Positions 15,478 to 24,607 of a stretch of 64,000 bases of DNA are shown here, one piece after another. The stretch lies in the NCBI RefSeq assembly GCF_014201585.1, contig NZ_JACHES010000001.1, positions 186,001-250,000 on the forward strand, read 5' to 3'. The stretch comes from Anoxybacillus tengchongensis (GTDB taxonomy: Bacteria; Bacillota; Bacilli; Bacillales; Anoxybacillaceae). Every line of letters starts with the position of its first letter. The stretch's first letter is position 1. Below the pieces are notes generated by a model. It did not search any database. It had not been told where the DNA came from and saw only the letters and a program-made list of their open reading frames with translations. The position numbers and the translations under genes were made by a program.

Positions 15478-16902
15478 GTGATGAAAAAAGCTTTCATGCT
15501 TATTGGATCGCTTCTTCTCGTCCTTGTCGGTTGTGGTCAAACAGAGGAAGCATCTAAACAAAGCAAAAGCACAGGTCTTGCCAAAGATGAGTATCGCAAC
15601 GAAGCATTTAAAGACTTGTTTCCGTTACATTATGAAAGCTATATGAAAAACAAAAAAGAAGAAGACACGAAATATAACGGCTCCGTCAAAAGAAGTAAGT
15701 TTGAACACGATAAAGAGCCGTATTTACCGATTTTATTTAACGGATTTGGATTTGCGACAGAATACAACGAAGATCGCGGACATGTGTACGCGGCAGAAGA
15801 TGTGCGCAACATTAAACGGATTACCGACAAATCGGTCGGATCATGCTTAACTTGTAAAAGTACAGCTGTGCCAAAGTTAATTGAAGAGATGGGCGATGAT
15901 TATTGGGGGGCAAATTTCAACCAAGTCGTTTGGCCGAAGGCAGAAGCAATGGGGCATTCTCCAATCGGATGTTCCGACTGCCACGATCCGCAAACGATGG
16001 ATTTGCGAATTACACGCCCAAGTTTTATTGAGGCGATGAAAACTCGTGGTGTGGATGTAACGAAAGCAACGAAAAACGAAATGCGTTCATACGTATGTGC
16101 ACAATGCCATGTAGAGTATTATTTTGAACCATCGAAATCAAAAGTGACGTTCCCATGGGCAAAAGGATTTAAACCTGAAGAAATGTACGCATATTACGAA
16201 GAAATCGGGAAACAGCAAGGGTTTGAAAAAGATTGGATCCATAACGTATCAGGCACACCAATGTTAAAAGCGCAACATCCAGAGTTTGAAACGTGGATTG
16301 AAGGACCTCATGGAAAAGCAGGGGTATCTTGTTCAGATTGCCATATGCCATATGAACGAGTAAATGGCAAGAAGAAAATAACATCTCATTACTGGACGTC
16401 GCCATTAAAAACGATTGAACAATCTTGTTTAACATGTCACGCCGATAAGTCCGAACAATGGATTAAAACACGTGTAGACGAAATTCAAACAACACATATG
16501 GAAATGCTTCATAAAGCGGAAGAAGTATCCGTTTTTGCTCATTATTATGTTAATAAAATGATTACGGCAAAAGTAGATGAAGTAAAAATTAAAGCGGCAC
16601 AAGAACATATAAGAAAAGGTCAATGGTATTGGGACATTGTCGCGGCAGAAAACTCTGCAGGATTTCATAATCCACAAGGGACGATGGCAACGTTAAGCAA
16701 GTCCATTGAGGAATCTAATCAAGCGATTTTAATTGCGACAGAGGAGCTCATGAAAAAGGGAATAGATGTAGATAAGTTGAAAAAAGAAATTGAGGAGCGG
16801 ATGAAAGCTGTCTATAATGAAGCGGATCCGTTTAAGAAGAAGGATCACGCGATTACAGACAGTTTCCCAGGTCAAACTCCGCCTCCTCCTGCAAAAAAAT
16901 AA
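15478..16902 (+). CDS. nrfA: Ammonia-forming cytochrome c nitrite reductase NrfA (lipoprotein)
   Basis: A protein of about 474 residues with a lipoprotein signal: the lipobox LVGC puts the lipidated Cys at residue 19. Five heme sites are visible: the active-site CLTCK, then CSDCH, CAQCH, CSDCH and CLTCH. The CxxCK site, with Lys as heme ligand, is diagnostic of NrfA. It reduces nitrite to ammonium by six electrons on the outer face of the membrane. The GTG at 15478 or the ATG at 15481 may be used (AAAGGAGGG upstream). In Gram-negatives the CxxCK heme often needs an extra lyase; here only the adjacent Ccm set is present. Confidence 0.97.
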   Translation: MMKKAFMLIGSLLLVLVGCGQTEEASKQSKSTGLAKDEYRNEAFKDLFPLHYESYMKNKKEEDTKYNGSVKRSKFEHDKEPYLPILFNGFGFATEYNEDRGHVYAAEDVRNIKRITDKSVGSCLTCKSTAVPKLIEEMGDDYWGANFNQVVWPKAEAMGHSPIGCSDCHDPQTMDLRITRPSFIEAMKTRGVDVTKATKNEMRSYVCAQCHVEYYFEPSKSKVTFPWAKGFKPEEMYAYYEEIGKQQGFEKDWIHNVSGTPMLKAQHPEFETWIEGPHGKAGVSCSDCHMPYERVNGKKKITSHYWTSPLKTIEQSCLTCHADKSEQWIKTRVDEIQTTHMEMLHKAEEVSVFAHYYVNKMITAKVDEVKIKAAQEHIRKGQWYWDIVAAENSAGFHNPQGTMATLSKSIEESNQAILIATEELMKKGIDVDKLKKEIEERMKAVYNEADPFKKKDHAITDSFPGQTPPPPAKK

Positions 16903-16906
16903 ATGG

Positions 16907-16935
16907 AAAGAGGGGACCGGCATCCCCTCTTTTTC
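16907..16935 (+). terminator. Terminator of the ccm-nrf operon
   Basis: AGAGGGGA and TCCCCTCT pair, followed by TTTTT, immediately downstream of nrfA. Confidence 0.85.
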
Positions 16936-17009
16936 ATCTTATTGTGATTTATACGATGTTGCAAGTGAAATGAATGAATGTATGAAAGTTTTGTGAACAT
17001 AGAAAAAAT

Positions 17010-17025
17010 TGTGAACAATATAACA
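17010..17025 (+). promoter_or_regulatory. Fnr site and class II promoter of the first narK gene
   Basis: TGTGA-N6-TAACA (9 of 10 half-site positions). A weak -10 TACGAT starts at 17047, 29.5 bp from the centre, matching the perfect sites. A second TTGTGAACA lies 18 bp upstream (16991-16999). Confidence 0.7.
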
Positions 17026-17088
17026 GTATCAAACAATTACGTTTTTTACGATAAAATTGTCAAATGGTAAGTGAAGGAGGAGATAAGG

Positions 17089-18261
17089 ATGGAACGATTA
17101 AAACAATTTTTGCGGGTGGGACATTTACCAACACTTCTTTCATCTTTTTTGTACTTCGACATTAGTTTTATGATTTGGGTGATTCTTGGGGCGACGGGAA
17201 CGTTTATTGTAGAAGATTTAGGTTTGACGCCTGCTCAAAAAGGAATGATGGTAGGTATTCCTGTATTAGGAGGGGCGTTGCTTCGTATTCCGATGGGGCT
17301 GCTAGCTGACCGATTTGGTGGTAAGAAAATGGGGATGATTGGAATGATACTGACGTCCATTCCACTTTTTTGGGGATGGTTGTTTGCTGATACACTGACA
17401 CACATTTATGCACTCGGATTGTTGCTAGGGATTGCAGGGGCGAGTTTTGCAGTTGCGCTTCCTTTAGCTAGTCGATGGTATCCGAAAGAACACCAAGGAC
17501 TAGCGATGGGAATTGCAGGAGCCGGGAATAGTGGAACGGTGTTGGCGATGTTATTTGGCCCTCGTCTTGCTGAAGCGCATGGATGGAACAGTGTATTCGG
17601 ATTAGCGCTCATTCCTCTTATCGTTGCATTTATTGTATTTATCCTATTTGCGAAAGAATGTCCGACAGCGGTAAAACCAACGAAAATGTCAGAATATACA
17701 CGCGTAATGAAAATGAAGGAGACATGGTTGTTTAGCTTCTTTTACAGCTTATCTTTTGGTGGATTTGTAGGAATGACGAGCTATTTAACGTTATTCTTTT
17801 TTGATCAATACGGGGTTGACAAGGTGACGGCAGGGGACTTTGTGACGCTTGTCGTATTTGCAGGAAGCTTTGTTCGGCCAATTGGTGGATATTTGGCGGA
17901 TAAATACGGCGGGATGAAATTGCTCGTTTGGTTATTTACTGGTGCGACTGTCACATTAACGATTGTTGGTATGCTTCCACCTGTCTATGTCGCGTTAGCG
18001 CTTTTATTTGTTACACTTATTTTTTTTGGTACAGCGAACGGAGCGTTATTCCAAGTCATCCCTAACGTATTCCCGAAAGAAGTTGGATTATTAACAGGTT
18101 TTGTTGGAGCTGCCGGCGGGTTAGGAGGGTTCTTTTTACCGAATATTTTAGGGATGTTTAAGCAATGGACGAATTCATATTCGTACGGATTTTGGTGGAT
18201 TGCAGCGACGATGCTCGTTGCGATGCTCATTATGAGACGACTGCGCAAAACGATCGCTTAA
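17089..18261 (+). CDS. narK: Nitrate/nitrite transporter, NarK family (first copy)
   Basis: A 390-residue MFS transporter of about 12 helices in the nitrate/nitrite porter family. The nitrate-signature-like Gly-rich segments are GIAGAGNSGTVLAMLFGPR (about residues 143-161) and GFVGAAGGLGGFFLP in the second half, and the helix 2-3 loop has GLLADRFGGKK. The start follows GGAGGAGATAAGG. It is followed by a second narK. The two copies may differ in nitrate uptake by H+ symport and nitrate/nitrite exchange; which does which cannot be read from the sequence. Confidence 0.9.
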   Translation: MERLKQFLRVGHLPTLLSSFLYFDISFMIWVILGATGTFIVEDLGLTPAQKGMMVGIPVLGGALLRIPMGLLADRFGGKKMGMIGMILTSIPLFWGWLFADTLTHIYALGLLLGIAGASFAVALPLASRWYPKEHQGLAMGIAGAGNSGTVLAMLFGPRLAEAHGWNSVFGLALIPLIVAFIVFILFAKECPTAVKPTKMSEYTRVMKMKETWLFSFFYSLSFGGFVGMTSYLTLFFFDQYGVDKVTAGDFVTLVVFAGSFVRPIGGYLADKYGGMKLLVWLFTGATVTLTIVGMLPPVYVALALLFVTLIFFGTANGALFQVIPNVFPKEVGLLTGFVGAAGGLGGFFLPNILGMFKQWTNSYSYGFWWIAATMLVAMLIMRRLRKTIA

Positions 18262-18298
18262 ATATCATTTTTTAACATTGTATGAACATTTCATAATA

Positions 18299-18314
18299 TG
18301 TGATGCACATCACA
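18299..18314 (+). promoter_or_regulatory. Fnr site and class II promoter of the second narK gene
   Basis: Perfect TGTGA-N6-TCACA. A -10 TATGAT starts at 18336, 29.5 bp from the centre. Confidence 0.88.
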
Positions 18315-18399
18315 TTCTTGTTTATACACTTTCTATATGATGAAAGTACAGCAATGATTTTTATAATTATATACTGTCAAAAAAGGAGAGACGATCGTT

Positions 18400-19731
18400 A
18401 TGAGTCAAACATTGAAAACGGCTTCAGATTATGCTGAACGAAAAAGTCGCATCGGTTCGTACTGGAATCCAGAGGATCCTGAATTTTGGGAAAAAGAAGG
18501 AAAAAAACATGCTCGAAGAAACCTTTGGATTTCTGTTCCAACGTTAATGCTTGCATTTATTGTTTGGCAAATTTGGTCTATCGTTGCTGCCCGATTAAAT
18601 GATATTGGATTCCAATTCACGCAAAGTCAATTGTTTACGTTAGCTGCTGTCCCTGGACTTGTCGGTGCGACGCTACGCTTCATTTACACATTTGCAGTCG
18701 GGAAATTCGGAGGAAGAAATTGGGTTGTTTTCTCGACAGGGGTGTTGCTCATCCCAGCCATTGGGGTTGGTTTAGCGGTACAAAATCCGAATACACCGTA
18801 CTGGGTTATGTTGTTGCTAGCTGCCCTCTGTGGACTCGGTGGTGGAAACTTTTCATCTGCATTAGCGAATATTAGCTTTTTCTTTCCGAAAAAAGAAAAA
18901 GGGACAGCGCTCGGTATTAACGGTGGCCTTGGAAATATGGGAGTATCGGTCGTTCAGTTCGTCACACCGTTAATCGTGACAGTCGGTGTATTTGGGGCCA
19001 TCGGTGGTGAACCACAAGTACTAGCAGATGGTTCAAAAATTTGGTTACAAAACGCTGCGTTTATTTGGGTCATTCCGATTGTGTTCTTTACGATTTTAGC
19101 ATATTTCGGTATGGATAACTTACCAAATGCAAAACAATCTGTATCAGAGCAGTTTGTCATCGTAAAAAGAAAACATACGTGGATTATGACATGGTTGTAT
19201 ATCGCAACGTTCGGTTCGTTTATTGGATATGCGGCAGCGTTTCCGCTTTTATTAAAATCACAATTTCCAGAACACGTCTCGCTTGCCTTTTTAGGGGCAT
19301 TTTTAGCAGCTTCATTCCGTCCAGTCGGTGGTTGGTTGTCTGATAAGCTAGGAGGGGCGCGCGTAACAAACTACGTCCTAATGACTATGGGGCTTGGCGC
19401 TGCTGCGGTCATGTATTTTACAACTGAAAAACATTTTATCGGATTTATTGTATCTTTCATGATCTTATTTATTGCTGCTGGAATGGGATCAGGGTCAACA
19501 TTCCAAATGATCCCGATCATCTTCCCACCAAAAGAAGCAGCACCTGTTCTCGGTTTTACAGCAGCATTTGCAGCGTATGGTTCATTTTTCATTCCAAAGC
19601 TATTCGGTTGGGCAGCCCAAAATACAGGTACACCAATTACAGCATTTTACTTCTTTATCGCATTTTATATCGTATCCATTGCATTAAATTGGTATTATTA
19701 TGCTAGAAAAAATGCGGAAGTGAAATGTTAG
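18400..19731 (+). CDS. Nitrate/nitrite transporter, NarK family (second copy)
   Basis: A 443-residue MFS porter, longer than the first copy because of about 40 extra N-terminal residues (YWNPEDPEFWEKEGKKHARR) and a longer middle loop. This WNPEDPxFW start is typical of one branch of respiratory NarK proteins. The nitrate-signature-like segment is GINGGLGNMGVSVVQF in the first half and GFTAAFAAYGSFFIPK in the second. It has its own perfect Fnr site and ends at a terminator before modA. Confidence 0.9.
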   Translation: MSQTLKTASDYAERKSRIGSYWNPEDPEFWEKEGKKHARRNLWISVPTLMLAFIVWQIWSIVAARLNDIGFQFTQSQLFTLAAVPGLVGATLRFIYTFAVGKFGGRNWVVFSTGVLLIPAIGVGLAVQNPNTPYWVMLLLAALCGLGGGNFSSALANISFFFPKKEKGTALGINGGLGNMGVSVVQFVTPLIVTVGVFGAIGGEPQVLADGSKIWLQNAAFIWVIPIVFFTILAYFGMDNLPNAKQSVSEQFVIVKRKHTWIMTWLYIATFGSFIGYAAAFPLLLKSQFPEHVSLAFLGAFLAASFRPVGGWLSDKLGGARVTNYVLMTMGLGAAAVMYFTTEKHFIGFIVSFMILFIAAGMGSGSTFQMIPIIFPPKEAAPVLGFTAAFAAYGSFFIPKLFGWAAQNTGTPITAFYFFIAFYIVSIALNWYYYARKNAEVKC

Positions 19732-19737
19732 AAGAAT

Positions 19738-19770
19738 AAAAGGGGATATCTGTAATAGATATTCTCTTTT
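19738..19770 (+). terminator. Terminator downstream of the second narK gene
   Basis: AGGGGATATCT and AGATATTCTCT pair (two G-T wobbles), followed by TTTT. Only about 20 nt separate it from modA, so modABC may depend partly on read-through. Confidence 0.75.
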
Positions 19771-19792
19771 ATTGATATGTGGGGGGACTAAA

Positions 19793-20554
19793 GTGAAAAA
19801 CATATGGTTTCTTGTTTTGATTTTGTCGTTAGTGGCGTGTAATCCTAACATCGCTCAACCAAATGTGGCACCAACGATTAAAGTTGCCGCAGCAGCCGAC
19901 TTAACCAATGCGTTTAAAGAAATTGGAGAACAATTTAAAAAAGAAACAGGAATAGACGTTACATTTATTTTTGGATCAAGTGGTCAGTTAGCGGAACAAA
20001 TTAAACAAGGGGCGCCGTTTGATATATTTGCTTCAGCAAATGTAGAATATGTCGATGAACTCGTTCACGAGCATATTGCTATTGAACAAACAAAAAACAT
20101 ATACGCCTTTGGGCGCATTGGACTTGCCGTAAAAGAAGGAGTAGCTGTAACGTCATTACAAGATGTAGTGAAACAAGAAGTGAAAAAGGTAGCGATTGCT
20201 AACCCAGACCATGCACCGTATGGGCTAGCAGCAAAACAAGCGTTACAAAAAGCGGGTTTATGGGAACAAGTAGAGCCGAAGCTCGTTTATGGAAAAAATA
20301 TTGCTGATACACTTACTTATGTGGAATCAGGCAATGTTGAAGCGGCGATCGTGGCGCTTGCACTTATGAAAGATCATCATCTTCCATTTTATCTCATTGA
20401 TGAGCATATGCATGAACCAATTCAGCAAGCGATTGTCATTGTCAAACAAACGAAACATGAAAAAGAAGCGGACAAATTTATTGAATTTTTGCAAGGACCG
20501 ACTGGGACGAGTATTATGAAAAAATATGGGTTTATCATTCCTGAGGAGAAATAA
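19793..20554 (+). CDS. modA: Molybdate ABC transporter substrate-binding lipoprotein ModA
   Basis: A 253-residue binding protein with a lipoprotein signal ending LSLVAC. The ModA signature is visible: VAAAADLTNAFKEIG, then FIFGSSGQLAEQIKQGAPFDIFASA and NPDHAPYGLAAKQAL. It captures molybdate outside the cell for ModBC. GTG at 19793 follows GGGGGGAC; an upstream TTG extension was rejected. It supplies molybdenum for the NarG cofactor made by the neighbouring moa/moe genes. Confidence 0.95.
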   Translation: MKNIWFLVLILSLVACNPNIAQPNVAPTIKVAAAADLTNAFKEIGEQFKKETGIDVTFIFGSSGQLAEQIKQGAPFDIFASANVEYVDELVHEHIAIEQTKNIYAFGRIGLAVKEGVAVTSLQDVVKQEVKKVAIANPDHAPYGLAAKQALQKAGLWEQVEPKLVYGKNIADTLTYVESGNVEAAIVALALMKDHHLPFYLIDEHMHEPIQQAIVIVKQTKHEKEADKFIEFLQGPTGTSIMKKYGFIIPEEK

Positions 20555-20556
20555 TT

Positions 20557-21252
20557 GTGCAGGCGATTAATCTTTTTCCGCTCTTTTTATCGTTAAAAGT
20601 AGCAACAATAGCAACCATTTGTGCACTTGTTGTTGGTTTGCCCATTTCTTACTATTTAAGCCGTTCTAACAATAAAATAGGTGATATACTTGATTCATTG
20701 TTTACGTTGCCGATTGTATTGCCACCGACCGTTCTCGGCTACTATTTACTTGTGTTGCTCGGGAGATCGAGTCCACTTGGTCGTTTTTTAGAAGAAACGT
20801 TTGGGATATTTATTGTATTTACACCGACAGGAGCAGTTGTTGCTGCTTTTGTTGTTGCTTTACCGTTTTTTGTGAAAACGGCGCGGGCAGCATTTGCGAG
20901 CATTGATGAGCAATTGCTAAATGCTGCAAGAGTGCTCGGTCGATCTGAATGGGATATTTTTTTCGCCGTTGTCATCCCGCTTTTTTGGCGTAGCATTGCA
21001 TCTGCAACTACACTTGTCTTTGCACGTGCGCTCGGCGATTTTGGAACGACGTTAATGGTTGCAGGAAGCATTCCAAATGAAACGATGACGATGCCTATTG
21101 CCATTTACGATGCGTTGCTTGCGGGGGATAAAAAAATGGCGAATATACTCGTCCTTATCATGACCGTTGTATCTATTGCTTTGTTGTACACAATGAAACG
21201 ATTAGAAAAACGAATGATTCGAGGAGAAAACGATGCTGTACGTCGCCATTAA
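20557..21252 (+). CDS. modB: Molybdate ABC transporter permease ModB
   Basis: A 231-residue permease with about five or six membrane segments. The EAA loop for contact with the ATPase is AARVLGRSEWDIFFAVVIPLFW, about residues 128-149, and LFTLPIVLPPTVLGYYLL is the typical ModB N-terminal helix. It starts with GTG two bases after the modA stop, and it overlaps modC by 20 nt. Confidence 0.95.
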   Translation: MQAINLFPLFLSLKVATIATICALVVGLPISYYLSRSNNKIGDILDSLFTLPIVLPPTVLGYYLLVLLGRSSPLGRFLEETFGIFIVFTPTGAVVAAFVVALPFFVKTARAAFASIDEQLLNAARVLGRSEWDIFFAVVIPLFWRSIASATTLVFARALGDFGTTLMVAGSIPNETMTMPIAIYDALLAGDKKMANILVLIMTVVSIALLYTMKRLEKRMIRGENDAVRRH

Positions 21253-22270
21253 GAAAACATTTCCACACTTTCAGTTAGACGCTCATTTTACAATTCAAAA
21301 CGGAATTGTCGGGATTTTAGGTGCATCGGGATGTGGAAAAAGTTTAACATTGCAAAGCATTGCAGGATTACAGCAGCCGGATGAAGGAATTATTCAATTG
21401 CACGATCGGTTATTTTTTCATTCAGACAAACGGATTCATGTCCCTGCTCGTCATCGAAACGTCGGGTATATGTTTCAACATTATGCTCTTTTCCCACATT
21501 TAACAGTTTACGAAAATATCGCGTTCGGTTTAAAAAAATGGCCCAAAAAGAAAGTACAACATACAGTTTTAAATATGATTGAAAATATCGGATTAAAAGG
21601 ATACGAACATCATTACCCACATCAACTATCTGGCGGTCAGCAACAGCGAGTTGCGCTTGCACGTACGCTTGTCACAAAGCCGAGTATATTATTGCTTGAT
21701 GAACCATTCTCAGCGCTCGATCATCACACAAAACAAGTGATGGAACAACAATTTTTCTCTTATTTACAACAACACTTTTCTGGTATCGTTCTTTTTGTTA
21801 CACATCATTTAGAAGAAGCCTATCGGTTATGTGACGAACTTATTTTATATGACCGTGGTCGCGTCATACAACAAGGAAAGAAAGAATGTGTATTTCATGA
21901 ACCGGACAATGTACAGGCTGCAAAAATTGTCGGCTGTAAAAACATATTTCCTTGTACGGTTGATGATAGGGGAAAGCAGCTCGTTTGCTCCGTCAATGGC
22001 GCATCACTCATTGTTCCTGCCCATAAAAAAAAGAATAAGGCAACACATATGGGCATTCACTCACACCATATTCGTTTTGTAGATGAAGCGACATGCAACG
22101 CTTTTTCTTTTCAGATCATTCGGGCCGTTCCAAATGTATATACGTATGATGTGACATTGCAAACCGATCATTTTACATTGCAGGCAAGCGTAAGTGAAGA
22201 ACAGTGGAAGCATATACACAATAAAAAAGTATATTTGCCGCCCGAGCATTTATTTCTTTTATTTGAATAA
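21233..22270 (+). CDS. modC: Molybdate ABC transporter ATPase ModC
   Basis: A 345-residue ATPase with Walker A GASGCGKSLTLQ (about 31-42), signature LSGGQQQRVALARTL, Walker B ILLLDEPFSALD and a C-terminal domain of about 110 residues at the place of the molybdate-binding TOBE domain (from about 230). The domain contains CSVNGASLIVPA and is consistent with the family length. ATG at 21233 follows GAGGAGAAAACG and lies inside modB. Confidence 0.93.
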   Translation: MLYVAIKKTFPHFQLDAHFTIQNGIVGILGASGCGKSLTLQSIAGLQQPDEGIIQLHDRLFFHSDKRIHVPARHRNVGYMFQHYALFPHLTVYENIAFGLKKWPKKKVQHTVLNMIENIGLKGYEHHYPHQLSGGQQQRVALARTLVTKPSILLLDEPFSALDHHTKQVMEQQFFSYLQQHFSGIVLFVTHHLEEAYRLCDELILYDRGRVIQQGKKECVFHEPDNVQAAKIVGCKNIFPCTVDDRGKQLVCSVNGASLIVPAHKKKNKATHMGIHSHHIRFVDEATCNAFSFQIIRAVPNVYTYDVTLQTDHFTLQASVSEEQWKHIHNKKVYLPPEHLFLLFE

Positions 22271-22303
22271 ATCATGAACAAATATGTTTGACAAATATGT
22301 TTG

Positions 22304-22319
22304 TGTGACGTACGTCACA
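22304..22319 (+). promoter_or_regulatory. Fnr site and class II promoter of moaA
   Basis: Perfect and fully palindromic TGTGACGTACGTCACA. A -10 TAACAT begins at 22341, 29.5 bp from the centre. Just before it an ACAAATATGTTTG repeat occurs twice (about 22278-22302). Confidence 0.88.
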
Positions 22320-22384
22320 TTTGTTTGTTCACAAATTTAGTAACATGGACATAGAACCTCGGTAAATGAAATGAGGGATTGACG

Positions 22385-23386
22385 ATGGTATATGATGTAT
22401 ATGGACGTCCATTATTAGACTTACGCATGTCGGTAACGGATCGGTGTAATTTTCGTTGCACGTATTGCATGCCGGATATAGAGGGAAAACAGTATTGTTT
22501 TATGAAGCGGGAACAACTGATGACATTTGAAGAAATGGAGCGTTTAGCCCGGCTATTCGTACAACTAGGAGTAAGGAAAATTCGCTTAACGGGTGGCGAG
22601 CCGTTATTGCGTAAAAATATTGATGTACTTGTGGCGATGTTGACAAATATTGAAGGTGTTCAAGATGTAGCGTTAACGACAAATGGTTTTTTTTTAAAAA
22701 AGTATGCAAAAAAATTAAAAGATGCGGGTATGAAGCGTGTGAATGTTAGTTTAGATGCACTCGATGACCGCATTTTTATGAAAATGAATGGTGTTGGTGT
22801 TTGTTCTACCCATATTTTAGAAGGGATTGACACGGCGCTTGCCGAAGGGCTTACGGTGAAAGTCAATATGGTTGTAAAAAAGGGATTGAACGATAGTGAA
22901 ATTTTACCGATGGCTTACTTTTTTAAAAAGAAAGGTATAACGCTCCGTTTCATCGAATTTATGGATGTTGGCTCCTTGAATGGATGGAAGTTAGACGATG
23001 TTGTGACGAGTAAACAAATTTATGACATGATTTCTGAACATATGCCGCTTGAGCCTGTTGCTCCTGCCCATGTCGGTGAAGTAGCTAAACGTTATCGTTA
23101 CGTAGGAACAGATGTGGAAGTCGGCTTTATTTCCTCGGTTTCTGCCGCTTTTTGTTCCGGCTGTACACGGAGCCGACTATCCGCTGATGGAAAGCTGTAT
23201 ACATGTTTATTTGCGATAAACGGAACAGATTTATTAAGCATGATGCGCGCTGGAGCGAACGATGAACAACTTCTTACATGTATTGAACATGTTTGGCGAA
23301 AACGAGCCGATCGCTATTCAGAGGAGCGTGGGGAACAAACGGCGTGGAACGGAAAACGAATCGAAATGTCATATATTGGAGGTTGA
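22385..23386 (+). CDS. moaA: GTP 3',8-cyclase MoaA
   Basis: A 333-residue radical SAM enzyme, first step of molybdopterin synthesis (GTP to 3',8-cyclo-GTP). The N-terminal cluster site is CNFRCTYC (C-x3-C-x2-C) and the C-terminal cluster site is CSGC...C within [18 protein letters not shown]. The conserved C-terminal GG tail is present (SYIGG). ATG 22385 follows GAGGGATTGACG. It is the first gene of moaA-moaB-mobA, under a perfect Fnr site. Confidence 0.96.
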   Translation: MVYDVYGRPLLDLRMSVTDRCNFRCTYCMPDIEGKQYCFMKREQLMTFEEMERLARLFVQLGVRKIRLTGGEPLLRKNIDVLVAMLTNIEGVQDVALTTNGFFLKKYAKKLKDAGMKRVNVSLDALDDRIFMKMNGVGVCSTHILEGIDTALAEGLTVKVNMVVKKGLNDSEILPMAYFFKKKGITLRFIEFMDVGSLNGWKLDDVVTSKQIYDMISEHMPLEPVAPAHVGEVAKRYRYVGTDVEVGFISSVSAAFCSGCTRSRLSADGKLYTCLFAINGTDLLSMMRAGANDEQLLTCIEHVWRKRADRYSEERGEQTAWNGKRIEMSYIGG

Positions 23387-23390
23387 CGAC

Positions 23391-23888
23391 ATGGGTGTTT
23401 ATGATCATAAAAAGCAAGCGACGCTTCCCGTTCGTTGTAAAATTGTTACTGTTTCAGATACTCGTACGTATGAAACGGATAAGAGTGGACAAATCATTCA
23501 CGAACAATTACAGCAAGCGGATATCATCGTTGCTGCATACGAAATTGTCAAAGATGACGTATTTGCCATTCGGCAAGCGGTTCAAATAACGGAACAAGTC
23601 GATGTGATTTTAATCAATGGAGGAACGGGATTTACAAAGCGCGATGTGACAATTGAAGCGATTCAACCGTTGCTTGAGAAAGAAATGGTTGGATTCGGTG
23701 AACTGTTTCGTTTTTTAAGTTACGAACAAATTGGTAGTGCAGCGATGTTAAGTCGGGCGCTTGCTGGCTCGATGAACAACATGATGGTTTTTTGTATGCC
23801 CGGATCGACAAATGCGGTGCGCTTGGCGATGGAAAAGTTAATTTTACCAGAAATTCGTCATCTTGTTTGGGAGCTTCGTCGCCAATGA
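23391..23888 (+). CDS. moaB: Molybdenum cofactor biosynthesis protein MoaB/MogA family
   Basis: A 165-residue MoaB/MogA-like protein. It has the TVSDTRTYETDKSG segment near residue 21, and the family's INGGTGFTKRDVTIEA and MPGSTNAVRLAMEK motifs. In Bacilli this protein adenylylates molybdopterin. ATG at 23391 is set by GGAGGTTGACG. It overlaps mobA by 4 nt. Confidence 0.93.
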   Translation: MGVYDHKKQATLPVRCKIVTVSDTRTYETDKSGQIIHEQLQQADIIVAAYEIVKDDVFAIRQAVQITEQVDVILINGGTGFTKRDVTIEAIQPLLEKEMVGFGELFRFLSYEQIGSAAMLSRALAGSMNNMMVFCMPGSTNAVRLAMEKLILPEIRHLVWELRRQ

Positions 23889-24454
23889 AAACGATCGGGA
23901 TCGTTTTGGCAGGGGGACAGTCGAAACGGTTTGGAGAACCAAAGGCGCTCGCATTGCGTCGTGGGAAACCTTTCCTTTTTTATAGCGTGGAGGCGTTACG
24001 TCCGATAGTTGATCAAGTTGTTGTTGTTGCTCAGCCGCATATTCAAAAACAGATTCAACTGAAAGATGTGCAATGGATAGAGGACGTTTCGCAACATAAA
24101 GGAAAAGGGCCGTTAGCCGGGATTTATTCAGCGATGAAGCATCACGGGGCGACGTGGTATATCGTATTGCCGTGTGATATCCCATTTATTCATGAAACGA
24201 TTGTAACTGCGTTAAAGCAGCAAGCAGACGATGCATTTGATGCTATTGTCCCATATGTAAACAGGCGACCTCAACCGCTTGTTGCGATATATCATCATCG
24301 TGTGAAATCGCTCATTTACGATTGCCTTCAGCAAGGGGAGTATCGCATGTACACGTTTCTTTCTTCTTGCCGAGTGAAGCATATAGAAATGAAAGAAGAG
24401 CAGCCGTTTATGAATATTAATACAAAAGAACAATATTACAAATGGATTGGCTAG
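23885..24454 (+). CDS. mobA: Molybdenum cofactor guanylyltransferase MobA
   Basis: A 189-residue nucleotidyltransferase with the N-terminal LAGGQSKRFGEPKAL signature and an LPCDIPF motif near residue 95. It joins GMP to the Mo cofactor, giving the bis-MGD form needed by NarG. ATGA overlap with moaB. It ends at a hairpin. Confidence 0.9.
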   Translation: MKTIGIVLAGGQSKRFGEPKALALRRGKPFLFYSVEALRPIVDQVVVVAQPHIQKQIQLKDVQWIEDVSQHKGKGPLAGIYSAMKHHGATWYIVLPCDIPFIHETIVTALKQQADDAFDAIVPYVNRRPQPLVAIYHHRVKSLIYDCLQQGEYRMYTFLSSCRVKHIEMKEEQPFMNINTKEQYYKWIG

Positions 24455-24477
24455 AGGCAATACGCCTCTTTTTTTAT
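24452..24477 (+). terminator. Terminator of the moaA-moaB-mobA operon
   Basis: AGAGGC and GCCTCT pair around AATAC, followed by a run of seven T. Confidence 0.85.
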
Positions 24478-24495
24478 CAACATTTATGAAAAAAA

Positions 24496-24511
24496 TGTGA
24501 ACTTCGTCACA
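24496..24511 (+). promoter_or_regulatory. Upstream Fnr site of the moeA operon
   Basis: Perfect TGTGA-N6-TCACA whose centre is exactly 30 bp upstream of the second site (about -71.5). Three helical turns separate the two, so two dimers could bind on the same face. Confidence 0.8.
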
Positions 24512-24525
24512 GTATGCAATGTTTT

Positions 24526-24541
24526 TGTGACGTACATCACA
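24526..24541 (+). promoter_or_regulatory. Fnr site and class II promoter of the moeA operon
   Basis: Perfect TGTGA-N6-TCACA. The -10 TATAGT starts at 24563, 29.5 bp from the centre. Confidence 0.9.
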
Positions 24542-24607
24542 CGATTTGATAGCCGAAAGCGATATAGTAAAAGTAGGAATAGATTGTTTAAGAAGGGATG
24601 AACATAT

